A stretch of 64,000 nt of DNA from Acidimicrobiales bacterium (GTDB lineage Bacteria > Actinomycetota > Acidimicrobiia > Acidimicrobiales > SZUA-35). Where the stretch lies: the NCBI GenBank assembly GCA_020629155.1, contig JAHDDW010000003.1, positions 1 through 64,000 on the forward strand, written 5' to 3'. The position numbers were made by a program, and so were the translations under genes. This document shows positions 52,478 through 62,515 of this stretch, piece after piece. Under the pieces are notes generated by a model. The model made no database searches. It saw only the letters and a program-made list of their open reading frames with translations, and was not told where the DNA came from. Numbering within the stretch: position 1 is the first letter of the stretch; each line of letters starts with the position of its first letter.

Positions 52478-55400
52478 TTACCTAGCGTTTTGCCTACCGA
52501 AACGCAGTGCAGCACAACCGCCTAACATAAACACAAGCGCCGCCAGCAGTGCAAGCCATAGCGACGAACCAGTAAAGGCAATCGCTAGCTCACTATCATT
52601 TGTTATGACTACCGATGCGCTATCTTGGCTATCTGTCGACGACGGATCGTTATCTGTCACACCAGTTGTTAAAACTTCAATCGGCGTCGAAGCTTCGACA
52701 GTCGCTACATTTGTGAACCCTTCAGTCACGTTTTCGGCGACACATTGCACAACCCAAATTTCGCCAACGCCAAGCACAGGCCGCATACCAGCACACGCTG
52801 GCGTGCTCACATCAGATAAAGCAACATCGGTCAACTCGACGTTGCCGGTATTTGTAACAACAATACGAAATGCGACGTCGTCGCCTTCTGTTATGTCAGT
52901 CGACTCGGCCCAATGGTTATCATCGCTACTATCGCATTGTGACGCTTCTTGCGTACAGATCGACTTTTCTAGGCTCATGCTTGGGTATGAACCAAAATAG
53001 TGTGCTGGGTCTTCGTCGGTGACTCGATCAACTGGTTCACCTGTTTCAGGGTTGATAACAGGGGTAAACCCGCCTTCGCCATCAGGTTGCACAGGCACAG
53101 CGGTCACCGAACCGATGTTGACATATGCACCGTTGACCGCTTGGCTCGCTTCGCCTTCACACGTCATTTCAGCGCCGACGGCAAGCTCAGTTGCTGGGCA
53201 GCTTACGCTGACACCTTGATCATCGCTTACAGCAACATCATGGAGAACGCTATCGCCAATGTTCGTAACAACATAGGTCCACGAGACCGCTTCACCTTCG
53301 CTGACATAAAGACCAGGCGCTTCGTTCGCATCGTCGCCGTTGACTGCTTTGATAATAGAAATCGCTGGACCAGCTCCATAATAGAAGCCGTCGTCATCTG
53401 CTGTTACTATAACCGGCGGTGCGTCTTCACCTGCTGGGGTTGTTTCAATTGGTGCGGTGCCGCGTACCTCAGCGATATTGTGATAGTCGCCAGCGGTAGC
53501 AGTGCCTGTCGCTTCAAAAATCCAGGTTTCGTCGGTGTCTAACAGGCCGTCGTCATCAACATCGCCTTCAAGATACAGCGCCGTCAAATCATCGCTTGAG
53601 TCATCAGCGGTTCCGTTGTCATCTGTCACAGCAACATCTGCAAGTGCGACATTGCCTTCGTTTGTTACAGTATAGGTCCACGTGATCGCAGAACCAGCGA
53701 CAATAAACTGGCCAGGGCCAACCTCGTCATCAGACCCGTTTGTTGTTTTCACAATATCGATAGCAGGGGTAGAACCGAAATAGAAATCTGGGTCCTCAGC
53801 TTCAAGAGGATCATAGGTGGTTACCGTTGCGTCTGGGTTTACTGTCGGCGGTGGTGTGCCCGAAGCGACAGCATTGTTTGCATACTGCCCAGCGGATGCA
53901 GTTCCTTCGATCTCGAAAATCCAGGTCTCGTCTACATCTAACAAGCCATCATCATTCAAATCGCCTGAAATATAACTTGCGGCACCCTCAACATCATCGA
54001 CAACACCAACATCGCTAAGCGCAACATTACCTGGATTCGTCACGGTATAAGTCCATGTCACAGGGTTGCCAGCAGCGATATGGGGGCCTGTTTCGCTTGC
54101 GTTGTCGGTTCCGTTTGTTGTTTTCACCAGGTCGATGGCAGGGTCGGAGCCATAATAGTTTGACGGGTCTTCAGCTTCAACTTCTTCACCTTCGACAATA
54201 GTGCCATCACCGTCAACCGTGTCTGGGGCTGTGCCTGTTGCGGTGCCAGTATTGCTATATGTTCCAGCGGTTGCTGTTCCTTCGATCTCGAAAATCCAGG
54301 TCTCATCTACATCTAACAAGCCATCATCATTCAAATCGCCAGAAATATAACTTGCCGCACCCTCAACATCATCGACAACACCAACATCGCTAAGCGCAAC
54401 ATTGCCTTCATTCGTTACCGTATAAGTCCATACAATGTCGCTGCCGTCGGCAAGTAAAACATCGTCGCTGCCGTTGGTTACTTTGTCGATTGCAATCGCA
54501 GGGTCAGAACCAAAATAGTTCGCAACGTCGTCATCTTCTAGCGGGTTATCAAAGATATCCTCACCAGTAGCAACCGCAGTATTAGCATAACGGTCGGCGG
54601 TGGCTTCGGTTTCGTATGTATAGAGCCACGTCTCATCTGGGTCAAGCAACCCGTCATCATCGCTATCGCCAGAAACGTAGGCCGCTGACCAGTCATCACT
54701 TGCATCACCAGGCGTACCAGCATCGTCAACAAGGTCAAGCACCGTTATTTCCCAGTTGCCTGTGTTTGTCAGCTCATAGGTAAATAGCGCCTCTTCCCCA
54801 GCTTCGATAGAAGGTCCAGGTGCAGTGTTTGCATCATCGCCATTGACATATTTAACAACGTTGATGCCGCTAGTGACGCCATAATAATGTGCAGGGTCTG
54901 ACGCAGTTAACCTTTCAAGAACTAACACCACAGGCTGGCCAGTGACCGTAGCAACGTTGCCATATTGGTCTTCTTCAGCAGTAAAACCAGTCGCTTCATA
55001 CAGCCATGTTTCGCCAGGATCTAACCTGCTGTCGTTATCGCTGTCACCGCTTAGATATGACGGCGCAAAATCATCAGTCATGTCTGCTGGCGTGCCGTTA
55101 TCGTCGGTGACTATCACGTCGCTCAACGGCATATTGCCGCCGTTTGTTGTGACACTATAGGTGAAAATAATCGGGTCACCAGCTTCTAACACAACGCCAG
55201 GTGTTGCCTGCGCGTCGTCACCGTTCACGTATTTAGTGATAGTAAGCCCAGGGTCGCTTGTTGGCGTCACTGAGTTCGCATCATTTGTTGCTTCAACTTC
55301 GACGCCAGAACCAATGCCTTCACCTGTTACGTCAGCGGTGTTTGTCAGGCCAGTCACCGCTGTAGAGGTGCTACAAATCCACGAAACATGGTCGCCGACG

Positions 55401-58400
55401 TTAATGTTACCTATCGCTGCTGCATCTCTATCACAGGTGTCTTCAATGTCATCATCGACAACAACGTTTGTCAACATTTCAAAGCCAGTGTTTATAACCG
55501 AGATACGCCACGTTACATCGTTTGTAAACGGTGTTGTCACTGTTTCGACCCAGCCGTCGTTAGGGTCAAGTGGGTCACTTATCAGATCACAATCACCGAG
55601 TGAACTATCACAAACTTCTTTGATAATGTCGATAGCTGGATCGCCTCTGAAACCAAGGTCAACCGTCAAGTTTGACAACTCGTCAAAAGTTGTTGGCGAG
55701 CCAAGAAAGAAAATGTTTTCGCCAGTTGGCTCTAACCCCAACGGCGGGTCTACCGTCGTATCAGCATCAAGCGTGACAATACCAGAAGTTGTATAGCCGT
55801 TTGTTGAATCATACGCCTGCTGATCACGATCTTCGTTCTCGTCATCATCGGCTGATGTCGGCAAAACAGTTTGCGTCCACGTGTCAAGCGTGCCGCCGTT
55901 CAGTTCGCTATCAGGAATACGGACTTCGTAGCGGCCTTCGAGTAACTCTTCGAAAATGTAACGCCCATTGCCATCTGTCGTTGTCGCTGCAACAAATGTC
56001 ATCACGCCGCCGCCTGCGTCTTGCCACAGCTCAACAGTCGTGCCGCTAATAGGCTGATCGACCCCAGCAGTGAACTTACCGTCAACGTTTGTGTCAAGGA
56101 AAACTAAGTCGCCAACGTTAAGCGCAAGCACTTGGACAAGCACTTCATTAGAACGCACCAAATCATCTACACTGTCGGTTCGAGCTGCGAACCTGTTGAC
56201 ATAACGATCGGCTGGTTCATTCGGGTTCGCAACCGTACCAGCTTGCATCTCAAAGGTTGCTACAACTGACGATTCTGACAGCAACACATCAGTTTGAATA
56301 AAACGCACTGCTGTCACATCATCTAGCACAAAATTGCACGGGGCAGCAGCACCTAGCATTTCAGCCTGCGTACACCATGTGACTGAGCCAGTTGACAGAT
56401 CATTCGCCGCTGCGTCAGCATCATAAGGGATCGTGTTCGGATCATCAGCCGAGTAATACCATGTACCGTTTGTCGGTGTGGTGCTACCGCCGACAAGCAG
56501 CGTCGTAGGTTGTGACATCCAGTTAGTTAAAAAGTAATCGCCTGAATAGTTTGAATCGAACTCAGTTCGTTGATTCAACGGATTAACGCTGTCGCCGTTA
56601 TAACCAAACACATCAATAACATCAGGCGGCGAGAAATCAAAATCTGTTGAAAGGTTACGCCACCCGATCGTGTATTCTTGCGTGTCAAGTTGCAGCTCTA
56701 ACGGCGCGTCAACCTCTTTAAAAAGTTGCAGCTCGCCGCTTGCGACAACGGTAACTGTTCGTTCATCTTCACGAGCTGACGCTGGCGAAACGTCAGTATC
56801 CGAAGAGATTTCTACATTATTTATAAGATCTGTGCCAGGGTCAAGAAAATTGTCGATTTTTGTGCACAAAGGAATCGGACCGATCGGCTCGTTTGTTGCA
56901 CGAGTACCAAGATCGAAAACAACTGTTGTTGTTCCATCAGCGTTTGCTGTCACCGAAGATAACGCAACGTTGGCGTCAGGATAGGTTTGTTGCGACTGGC
57001 ACGACAAGTTGAAACTAACCCCAGCAGGTAACGTATCTGTAATAGTAACGCCAGTTGCTGGTGCACCTGATGTCACGGCTGTAACCGCAGGTTGTAGCCA
57101 CCACACAACAAAGTCCGAACCTTGGACATTAACAAGGTCATCATCAGTCGGCGAAGACGAATCAATAGACGCTGTTTTTGTTATCCGTACTTGATGACGA
57201 TTTAAGAAAAGCCGGTCGCCCCATCCAGAGTTTTCGTACGTTTCAGCGTCCATATGTGTTGTGCTGTAAGGGACACTTCCATATTTACGGTTTGCGTTGT
57301 TAGCCAAAATAGTACCGACGTCGATTGTCTGTCCATCGCGTGGACCGCCGTTATAAGTATCTCTGATCTCAACAGGAAACGATACTTGAAAATATTGTGA
57401 CGGCTTGATCTCAGACACAACCGTAGGGTCAACACGGACACGGATCATCCCAATTTTTTCTAGCGATGTCGTCGGATCAGAATCGAAACTTAACGGGTCA
57501 CTCGACCAGTCATTATTTGGCGCGCTACAGGTTTGTACCGCTGCAACTTGATTAGACCAGTCGTTTGCTGTCACATCATCGTTAAACCCAGCAGTCGCGT
57601 ATTCGACAATGAAAGCGTTAGCTGGTAAAACGCTTCGTATATAGACAGGCTCGCCGCCAGTCCACGTTGTGAGTGACATGGTTGAATTGTCGAACGCGTC
57701 ACAAAGCTCAGCTGACTCGGCTGGCCATGGCGTTGTGCCGTCATTGCGCATCCAATACCAGAAATGAGCTTTTTCACCAGGTTGCACCGGCGCGTCACCC
57801 TGCGAACACGCTTGGGTTTGTCCACTCATCAGTGCTCCAGCAGCAGCCGAACCACATGGGTAACTTGAAGCTGTTCCAACAGGAACACCATCGGGAATAC
57901 GCCCATCAGCCCATTCATATGACCCTAGATGTTTACTAAACCCACCTCGTTCTTTTATCGATACGTTGACTTGACGATCATTATTGTCAGTTGGCTCTTG
58001 CCCATCGCCATAGTTGCTTTGCCCAGTCGCATCTATCGGGTCAAAGTTGGTGATCTCGTTCACCAGCGGATAATCGCCTTCGATAGGGTCATCGCCATAT
58101 TCCCAGTCTGGATCTATGCGTTGATAAAACTCACTCAGCGGATACCAAATAACCACACGACCAGAGAAAGCGACGTATGGTCCAGCCGCCAGCGAATTAC
58201 CGTTTAGACCTTCAGTAGGGATTGGCGAACCATCAGTGTCGACATTGGTGACAGTAATATCAATCTGATTGTTAGCGTAATCTTCAACACAGTTCCATGT
58301 GCCGCGGGTGCCCCAATCTTGAGGTCCTGCAGCATCTATGGGCAAGTTCGTTCCGCTAGGGTATGGCTGGTTATGGCAAGAAACTAAATCCCAGCCAGCA

Positions 58401-59644
58401 AAATCTGAAGTGATCTGGTCAGAAAATGTTATCGGGTCAACAAGCGCTGTTTGCCCTTTCGCATCACCATCATAGAGCACTGTAATATCCCACGAGTAGT
58501 TAGCGCCATATTCCACAACACCAGTGTTTGGGTTTAAGCGTTCAGTTGTTTGGAAATAGACAACACGGTTAAACGGATTGGAAGCGTCATTTCCTTTTGT
58601 TATATCGAACTTCGGGGCGCCTGAAACAAAAATCTCTTCACCTTCCAGCATGCTGTTTTCATCGACTTGCGCACGGTCAGTCCCTGAATATACTCGCGAT
58701 TCAAAGGTGAACGACGACCCGTTTTGCGACTCGCCATCGGTGCGGATATACGTAGGGATAATTGATGTTCCATTGTCTTTCGGGCCTAGATTGCAAGTAA
58801 CAGTGATCACGCCAGTTGTTGGGTCAACAGCAATAGAAGAAACTGGATTAACGCCTGTGGTCAAACAACTCGGATGCAACGAAGGAACTTCTACAACAGC
58901 TCCAGGGTTCGGTGTTATTGTTTGCTCAAGTACCACATCATTGAGCGGGTTTGTCGAACCATCAGGCACGTTATCGACGGTGACGGTATAGCCAATAGTG
59001 GTCGCATCGTTCGTCCGTACCACATTGTCATACGTGCCACAATCATCACCTGGTGTTAATGTTGGGCACGTTCCTTCTGTATCAAAAGGACCTGTTCCTG
59101 TTTCGATCATCGGGTCACCTGTTGGCGTAATAAAATAGCCAAGCCGCAGCTCAGGGAAACCAGAAACAGCGCCAGATATTGTTAGATCATCACCAGTGTT
59201 ATAGGTGAAAGAATAAGAAGAGGTGAACGGATCGCCAGCAGTTGTTGGCGGCGGACCTGGGGTGAAAACATTATCAGTGTTAACAGGCGACCCATAGTAT
59301 TCAGGTGGATATGAAACCTGTAGATCATAGGCACCAGCCGCTATGCCAGGGAAATCGAAACAGCCTGTGACTGGATCGGCTGTCACTGTGGCGACGATAC
59401 TACCGCCAGAAACAAGGTCGAGTGTGATAGGGCCAGCGACGAATGCTGTCTCATCGTTGGTTGATGTGTTTACTGCGTCTCCTTGAATGCCAGTGCCGTT
59501 AAGGTCACGAAAAAAGCAGCCATCGATGCCCGTAGGCGATGCGGAAGCAAACGTTGGCATGAGAAGAGTTATAGCTAGGAGTAATAAGCTAACAGCCACT
59601 CTCGAAAATGTTTTCTTAGAAGAAAGATTGTTATGAGTCGACAT
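52478..59644 (-). CDS. Giant DUF11-repeat surface protein
   Basis: The 2388-residue protein starts with a signal peptide (hydrophobic stretch ending at FASAS, about residue 36). An SdrD-B-like domain with FFRDLNG follows, then beta-rich DUF11-like domains to about 1170. A second SdrD-B domain (VGDLVFLDTNVDGKF) lies near 1180-1300, and eight DUF11 repeats of about 125 residues cover about 1330-2310. Many repeats carry GDSDDDGLLDPDETW-type Asp loops, likely calcium sites. The end is AIAFTGSS, a membrane helix and RFGRQNAR, resembling a sortase-type sorting signal with a non-standard motif. A secreted, wall- or membrane-anchored adhesin or stalk is likely. Confidence 0.88.
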   Translation of the reverse strand: MSTHNNLSSKKTFSRVAVSLLLLAITLLMPTFASASPTGIDGCFFRDLNGTGIQGDAVNTSTNDETAFVAGPITLDLVSGGSIVATVTADPVTGCFDFPGIAAGAYDLQVSYPPEYYGSPVNTDNVFTPGPPPTTAGDPFTSSYSFTYNTGDDLTISGAVSGFPELRLGYFITPTGDPMIETGTGPFDTEGTCPTLTPGDDCGTYDNVVRTNDATTIGYTVTVDNVPDGSTNPLNDVVLEQTITPNPGAVVEVPSLHPSCLTTGVNPVSSIAVDPTTGVITVTCNLGPKDNGTSIIPTYIRTDGESQNGSSFTFESRVYSGTDRAQVDENSMLEGEEIFVSGAPKFDITKGNDASNPFNRVVYFQTTERLNPNTGVVEYGANYSWDITVLYDGDAKGQTALVDPITFSDQITSDFAGWDLVSCHNQPYPSGTNLPIDAAGPQDWGTRGTWNCVEDYANNQIDITVTNVDTDGSPIPTEGLNGNSLAAGPYVAFSGRVVIWYPLSEFYQRIDPDWEYGDDPIEGDYPLVNEITNFDPIDATGQSNYGDGQEPTDNNDRQVNVSIKERGGFSKHLGSYEWADGRIPDGVPVGTASSYPCGSAAAGALMSGQTQACSQGDAPVQPGEKAHFWYWMRNDGTTPWPAESAELCDAFDNSTMSLTTWTGGEPVYIRSVLPANAFIVEYATAGFNDDVTANDWSNQVAAVQTCSAPNNDWSSDPLSFDSDPTTSLEKIGMIRVRVDPTVVSEIKPSQYFQVSFPVEIRDTYNGGPRDGQTIDVGTILANNANRKYGSVPYSTTHMDAETYENSGWGDRLFLNRHQVRITKTASIDSSSPTDDDLVNVQGSDFVVWWLQPAVTAVTSGAPATGVTITDTLPAGVSFNLSCQSQQTYPDANVALSSVTANADGTTTVVFDLGTRATNEPIGPIPLCTKIDNFLDPGTDLINNVEISSDTDVSPASAREDERTVTVVASGELQLFKEVDAPLELQLDTQEYTIGWRNLSTDFDFSPPDVIDVFGYNGDSVNPLNQRTEFDSNYSGDYFLTNWMSQPTTLLVGGSTTPTNGTWYYSADDPNTIPYDADAAANDLSTGSVTWCTQAEMLGAAAPCNFVLDDVTAVRFIQTDVLLSESSVVATFEMQAGTVANPNEPADRYVNRFAARTDSVDDLVRSNEVLVQVLALNVGDLVFLDTNVDGKFTAGVDQPISGTTVELWQDAGGGVMTFVAATTTDGNGRYIFEELLEGRYEVRIPDSELNGGTLDTWTQTVLPTSADDDENEDRDQQAYDSTNGYTTSGIVTLDADTTVDPPLGLEPTGENIFFLGSPTTFDELSNLTVDLGFRGDPAIDIIKEVCDSSLGDCDLISDPLDPNDGWVETVTTPFTNDVTWRISVINTGFEMLTNVVVDDDIEDTCDRDAAAIGNINVGDHVSWICSTSTAVTGLTNTADVTGEGIGSGVEVEATNDANSVTPTSDPGLTITKYVNGDDAQATPGVVLEAGDPIIFTYSVTTNGGNMPLSDVIVTDDNGTPADMTDDFAPSYLSGDSDNDSRLDPGETWLYEATGFTAEEDQYGNVATVTGQPVVLVLERLTASDPAHYYGVTSGINVVKYVNGDDANTAPGPSIEAGEEALFTYELTNTGNWEITVLDLVDDAGTPGDASDDWSAAYVSGDSDDDGLLDPDETWLYTYETEATADRYANTAVATGEDIFDNPLEDDDVANYFGSDPAIAIDKVTNGSDDVLLADGSDIVWTYTVTNEGNVALSDVGVVDDVEGAASYISGDLNDDGLLDVDETWIFEIEGTATAGTYSNTGTATGTAPDTVDGDGTIVEGEEVEAEDPSNYYGSDPAIDLVKTTNGTDNASETGPHIAAGNPVTWTYTVTNPGNVALSDVGVVDDVEGAASYISGDLNDDGLLDVDETWIFEIEGTASAGQYANNAVASGTPPPTVNPDATVTTYDPLEAEDPDFYFGSTPAIDIVKTTNGSDDEVGPGQFIVAGSAITWTYTVTNEGNVALADVAVTDDNGTADDSSDDLTALYLEGDVDDDGLLDTDETWIFEATGTATAGDYHNIAEVRGTAPIETTPAGEDAPPVIVTADDDGFYYGAGPAISIIKAVNGDDANEAPGLYVSEGEAVSWTYVVTNIGDSVLHDVAVSDDQGVSVSCPATELAVGAEMTCEGEASQAVNGAYVNIGSVTAVPVQPDGEGGFTPVINPETGEPVDRVTDEDPAHYFGSYPSMSLEKSICTQEASQCDSSDDNHWAESTDITEGDDVAFRIVVTNTGNVELTDVALSDVSTPACAGMRPVLGVGEIWVVQCVAENVTEGFTNVATVEASTPIEVLTTGVTDNDPSSTDSQDSASVVITNDSELAIAFTGSSLWLALLAALVFMLGGCAALRFGRQNAR
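53901..54426 (-). repeat. Near-identical 375-bp internal repeat in the DUF11 gene
   Basis: About 150 bases from 53901 recur at 54276 almost unchanged, a shift of exactly 375 bases or 125 codons, the length of one DUF11 unit. The DNA is far more alike than between other units, which points to recent duplication or gene conversion. Confidence 0.75.
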
Positions 59645-59662
59645 CTGCCTCTATCGGCAGAT
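59643..59662 (-). promoter_or_regulatory. Hairpin over the DUF11 gene start
   Basis: ATCTGCC (59643-59649) and GGCAGAT (59656-59662) form a 7-bp stem with a 6-base loop. On the mRNA the stem and loop include two bases of the start codon and the GAGG Shine-Dalgarno, so folding would hide the ribosome site. Confidence 0.5.
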
Positions 59663-59702
59663 ATGTACAGAATTAGCTTTTTAGCAGCAAAAATTCACGT
59701 TG

Positions 59703-61214
59703 CTAAATGCATGCAGCAGGATCATGCTTTGAAGGGCCAGATGGTGGAAACTCTGCTAAGGAGCTTGCAGGCGAGGTAGGGTCTCCACCTGATAGAGCAA
59801 CGTTTGCAGGCTTTTTGCTTGTTTCAGAAGAAGCCAGCTGCGACCTTACACTAGTTGTTGATGCCTCAGCTTTTTTCTGTGGCGAGGCAGGCGCTAGAGT
59901 TTCACTTTTTGATACATGCAAGCGGATCGTCACGTCGCGGCCGCTTAACGACGACACCTGTTGTAGAACATAGGGCTGTTGTAGCGAACTTGCTACGATC
60001 TGTGCCGCTGCCACACCGTCGGGGCCGTATTGAACAACCGTTTCTGCGATAGATTTTTTAGTTTCGTCAGTTGCTACTGGGAAGCCATTAACCGTCAACG
60101 TTTTTGCAAGTTCTTGCGCCGCAGCCGCATCTGAACTTGTGGCCAGTACCTTCACGTTTGTTGTGCTCGGGTCACTGAACCCTGCGCCAGCAAACAAATT
60201 TAAGATTGGCTGTGCGCTTTCAAGCGTTGGTTGCAGTACCAAGCGGTCGCCCACTTTTGCATCAACAGTAGGAAAACTATAGGTTTGTAAACTATCTGGC
60301 TCAAACCCTTGGTATGTGGAAGCGATATCCATGATGAGCTGTGGCGTTAACTCATGATCAATTGTTACGTTTGCAAGCCCGGCATCAACCATATCCTTGA
60401 GTACAAGCGGGTTTCTTGCACCTTCATTGATGGCTTTTTTCATTAGACGTCGCAAAAAATCTTGCTGGCGGCGGATGCGACCCAAATCAGATGTTGGGTC
60501 GGTAACCCAAGCACCAGATGCGTCTTGTGTCTGATAATAACGAGAACGAACATAAGCCAGGGCTGTTTCGGCGTCAAGCGTTTGGCAGCCAGCTTCGGCC
60601 ATATAGAACCCAGTTTGGCTGCGAGGTTCAGGTTTTGCGTTTGTATTCCAATCTCTCGCTGGTGTTTCGAAATACACATCAACCGAACCAACCGCAGACA
60701 CCAAACCTTGAAAGCCAGCAAAGTCGACATTGATGTAATGGTTGATTGGAATAGCAAAATTATCTTCAATCGTTTCGATCAACATCGCAGGGCCGCCAGC
60801 TTCAAACGCTTTGTTAATACGTGAGCTTCGCCCTGTGCCTGGGATGGGAAGCCATAAATCTCTTGGCAATGACAGCAGCGCAACGTCACCTGTTCGTTCA
60901 TCAAGGTGAGCGATAATGATAACATCACCAAAACGTTCGCCATCGCGACCGACTTGGATCGGGTCGTTCGGATCCAGCGCAGCCGAAGAGTCTGAGCCGA
61001 CAAGCAAAATATTCATTACTCGCTCACCCTTAGCCCCATCGGCGACTTCTGTTAGCGATTCGTCAAGTGACAGGCGATTGATGGACGAAGCACGGTCATA
61101 GCCGTAATACAATGCCGAAGCTGTGAGCAGGCTGACAAAAATAAGAAAAACATTAAATCCAAGAAAACAGAGTTCACTTAGACTGCGCGATGGGCGGGAT
61201 CGTGTAGGTATCAT
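59703..61214 (-). CDS. LytR-CpsA-Psr family protein with LytR_C domain
   Basis: LCP proteins join polymers such as arabinogalactan or teichoic acids to peptidoglycan. After a cytoplasmic N-terminus and one membrane helix (about 17-38) comes the LCP domain: LLVGSDSSA, GDVIIIAHLDERTGDVALLSLPRD (split), SRINKAFEAGG, YINVDFAGF and YVRSRYYQ...DLGRIRRQQDF. A LytR_C domain follows (about 345-435, VKVLATSSDAAAAQELAK). The tail is Ser/Pro-rich. The position beside UDP-sugar genes and a surface protein fits attachment of a wall polymer. Confidence 0.93.
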   Translation of the reverse strand: MIPTRSRPSRSLSELCFLGFNVFLIFVSLLTASALYYGYDRASSINRLSLDESLTEVADGAKGERVMNILLVGSDSSAALDPNDPIQVGRDGERFGDVIIIAHLDERTGDVALLSLPRDLWLPIPGTGRSSRINKAFEAGGPAMLIETIEDNFAIPINHYINVDFAGFQGLVSAVGSVDVYFETPARDWNTNAKPEPRSQTGFYMAEAGCQTLDAETALAYVRSRYYQTQDASGAWVTDPTSDLGRIRRQQDFLRRLMKKAINEGARNPLVLKDMVDAGLANVTIDHELTPQLIMDIASTYQGFEPDSLQTYSFPTVDAKVGDRLVLQPTLESAQPILNLFAGAGFSDPSTTNVKVLATSSDAAAAQELAKTLTVNGFPVATDETKKSIAETVVQYGPDGVAAAQIVASSLQQPYVLQQVSSLSGRDVTIRLHVSKSETLAPASPQKKAEASTTSVRSQLASSETSKKPANVALSGGDPTSPASSLAEFPPSGPSKHDPAACI

Positions 61215-61444
61215 TATCTCTTAAACTGGTGGCGGAATCTAACGCCTGCGGCGGTAGATCGATCAGCTTAACAAAGCTCAAATCGCATCGAAGTAATTGA
61301 GCAGCATAACCCACTATGACCGATGGGGCAGAGGCGCTACGAGTTTAGGTCTTAAGATGAAGAGTCGAACAGTAGCTGAGTTTTTCTCCTACAATAAAGA
61401 TACTGATGTGACCATTCCCTATTCAGCAGCAATCGCCACAAATT

Positions 61445-62494
61445 TTACGACAACCTGTCTGATGTAGCTATTTTACGAGAGCTCAGCAGCGTAAAGGCGA
61501 GGATGATAACGCACGTAGCTATGCCAGCCGCAGCAGAAAGCATGGCCGCTAAAGTAAAGCTGTACTCGACAGCAGAACCAACCCAGAAGCCAGAAAACGC
61601 TGCTCCCACACTGAAACTCGCCACTATTGCTGTGAGATTATCTGACTGCGTGCCAGATCCAGATGTAGTTGCGGTTGTTTCGATCCGACCTTGAACAACA
61701 AATAATGCAGCGCCTGACACAAACCGAGCCACTAAAATACCTGGCCCCGCCACGACGAGAGCAGCCAACCAGCTGATGCCAGCGGCTAACATCAAGCCTC
61801 CTAAGGCATACTGAGTATCAGGCAATCGTTTATTAATCGAGCCAGCAAGCAGAGCGCCAGCAACGTAGGCAGCCATTTGTGGAATGATCCAAACCCTGCC
61901 AGCTTCTTGCTCAGTGATCGCAACCGAGAGTATAATAAATCCATAAGCGGCCAAGCTCACCAGCAAAGCAAGCAGCGTCGCAGACCTGGTGATTGGCCAT
62001 GACCTTCTGTGCTTAGACGTTTTTTTAGCAAATCCTTTCCCAGGTGTTGTTTGAGAAAAATACACAAAACTGAGCAAAGGGAGAAGAATAGACCACTCAT
62101 CAAAAAATGAGAAAGCCGAAACACCCAGAAGCCCTCCAACCATGGCGTATGGTCCAAGGCCAACAAGTTTCGTAACTGGTGTTGAGGCACGATTTAGTCC
62201 AAAAAAAGCTCTAGAAATGGTGCCAACTCCTATCGCAGCGATTGTAAGCAGAGGACCAGTCACCACAAGAACTGACACGGCAGAAATAGCCCCAATGGAT
62301 GCGCAGGCAAAGACTCTTTTTGAAGTGGTTAGATAACGAATAAGCGACACAGCCATCAGATCGCCTAACGGCAATGCAACGCCAACGCTGACTGTTTCAA
62401 AGGCTGTTCGGTCAACAGTCGCCAGAGAAATCCATGCTCCAAAAATAAATCCTTGCGCTATATACGGAATCACTAAAGAAAATTGCTTGCTCAT
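61445..62494 (-). CDS. MFS-like transporter
   Basis: The 349-residue protein has about 10 hydrophobic helices and no signal peptide. A short basic loop (FAKKTSKHRRSWPITRSATLL) divides two halves, the layout of a small major-facilitator protein. The classic loop 2-3 motif is missing and the substrate is unknown. It sits between uvrB and the LCP gene on the same strand, with 21 bases to uvrB and 230 to the LCP gene. Confidence 0.65.
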   Translation of the reverse strand: MSKQFSLVIPYIAQGFIFGAWISLATVDRTAFETVSVGVALPLGDLMAVSLIRYLTTSKRVFACASIGAISAVSVLVVTGPLLTIAAIGVGTISRAFFGLNRASTPVTKLVGLGPYAMVGGLLGVSAFSFFDEWSILLPLLSFVYFSQTTPGKGFAKKTSKHRRSWPITRSATLLALLVSLAAYGFIILSVAITEQEAGRVWIIPQMAAYVAGALLAGSINKRLPDTQYALGGLMLAAGISWLAALVVAGPGILVARFVSGAALFVVQGRIETTATTSGSGTQSDNLTAIVASFSVGAAFSGFWVGSAVEYSFTLAAMLSAAAGIATCVIILAFTLLSSRKIATSDRLS

Positions 62495-62515
62495 ACATTT
62501 ACAAGGTACTGCTTA

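Noticed and set aside
52389-55796. Several plus-strand open frames opposite the DUF11 gene
   Set aside because: They arise from its repetitive Asp/Thr/Gly codons; the translations are low-complexity and have no start signals.
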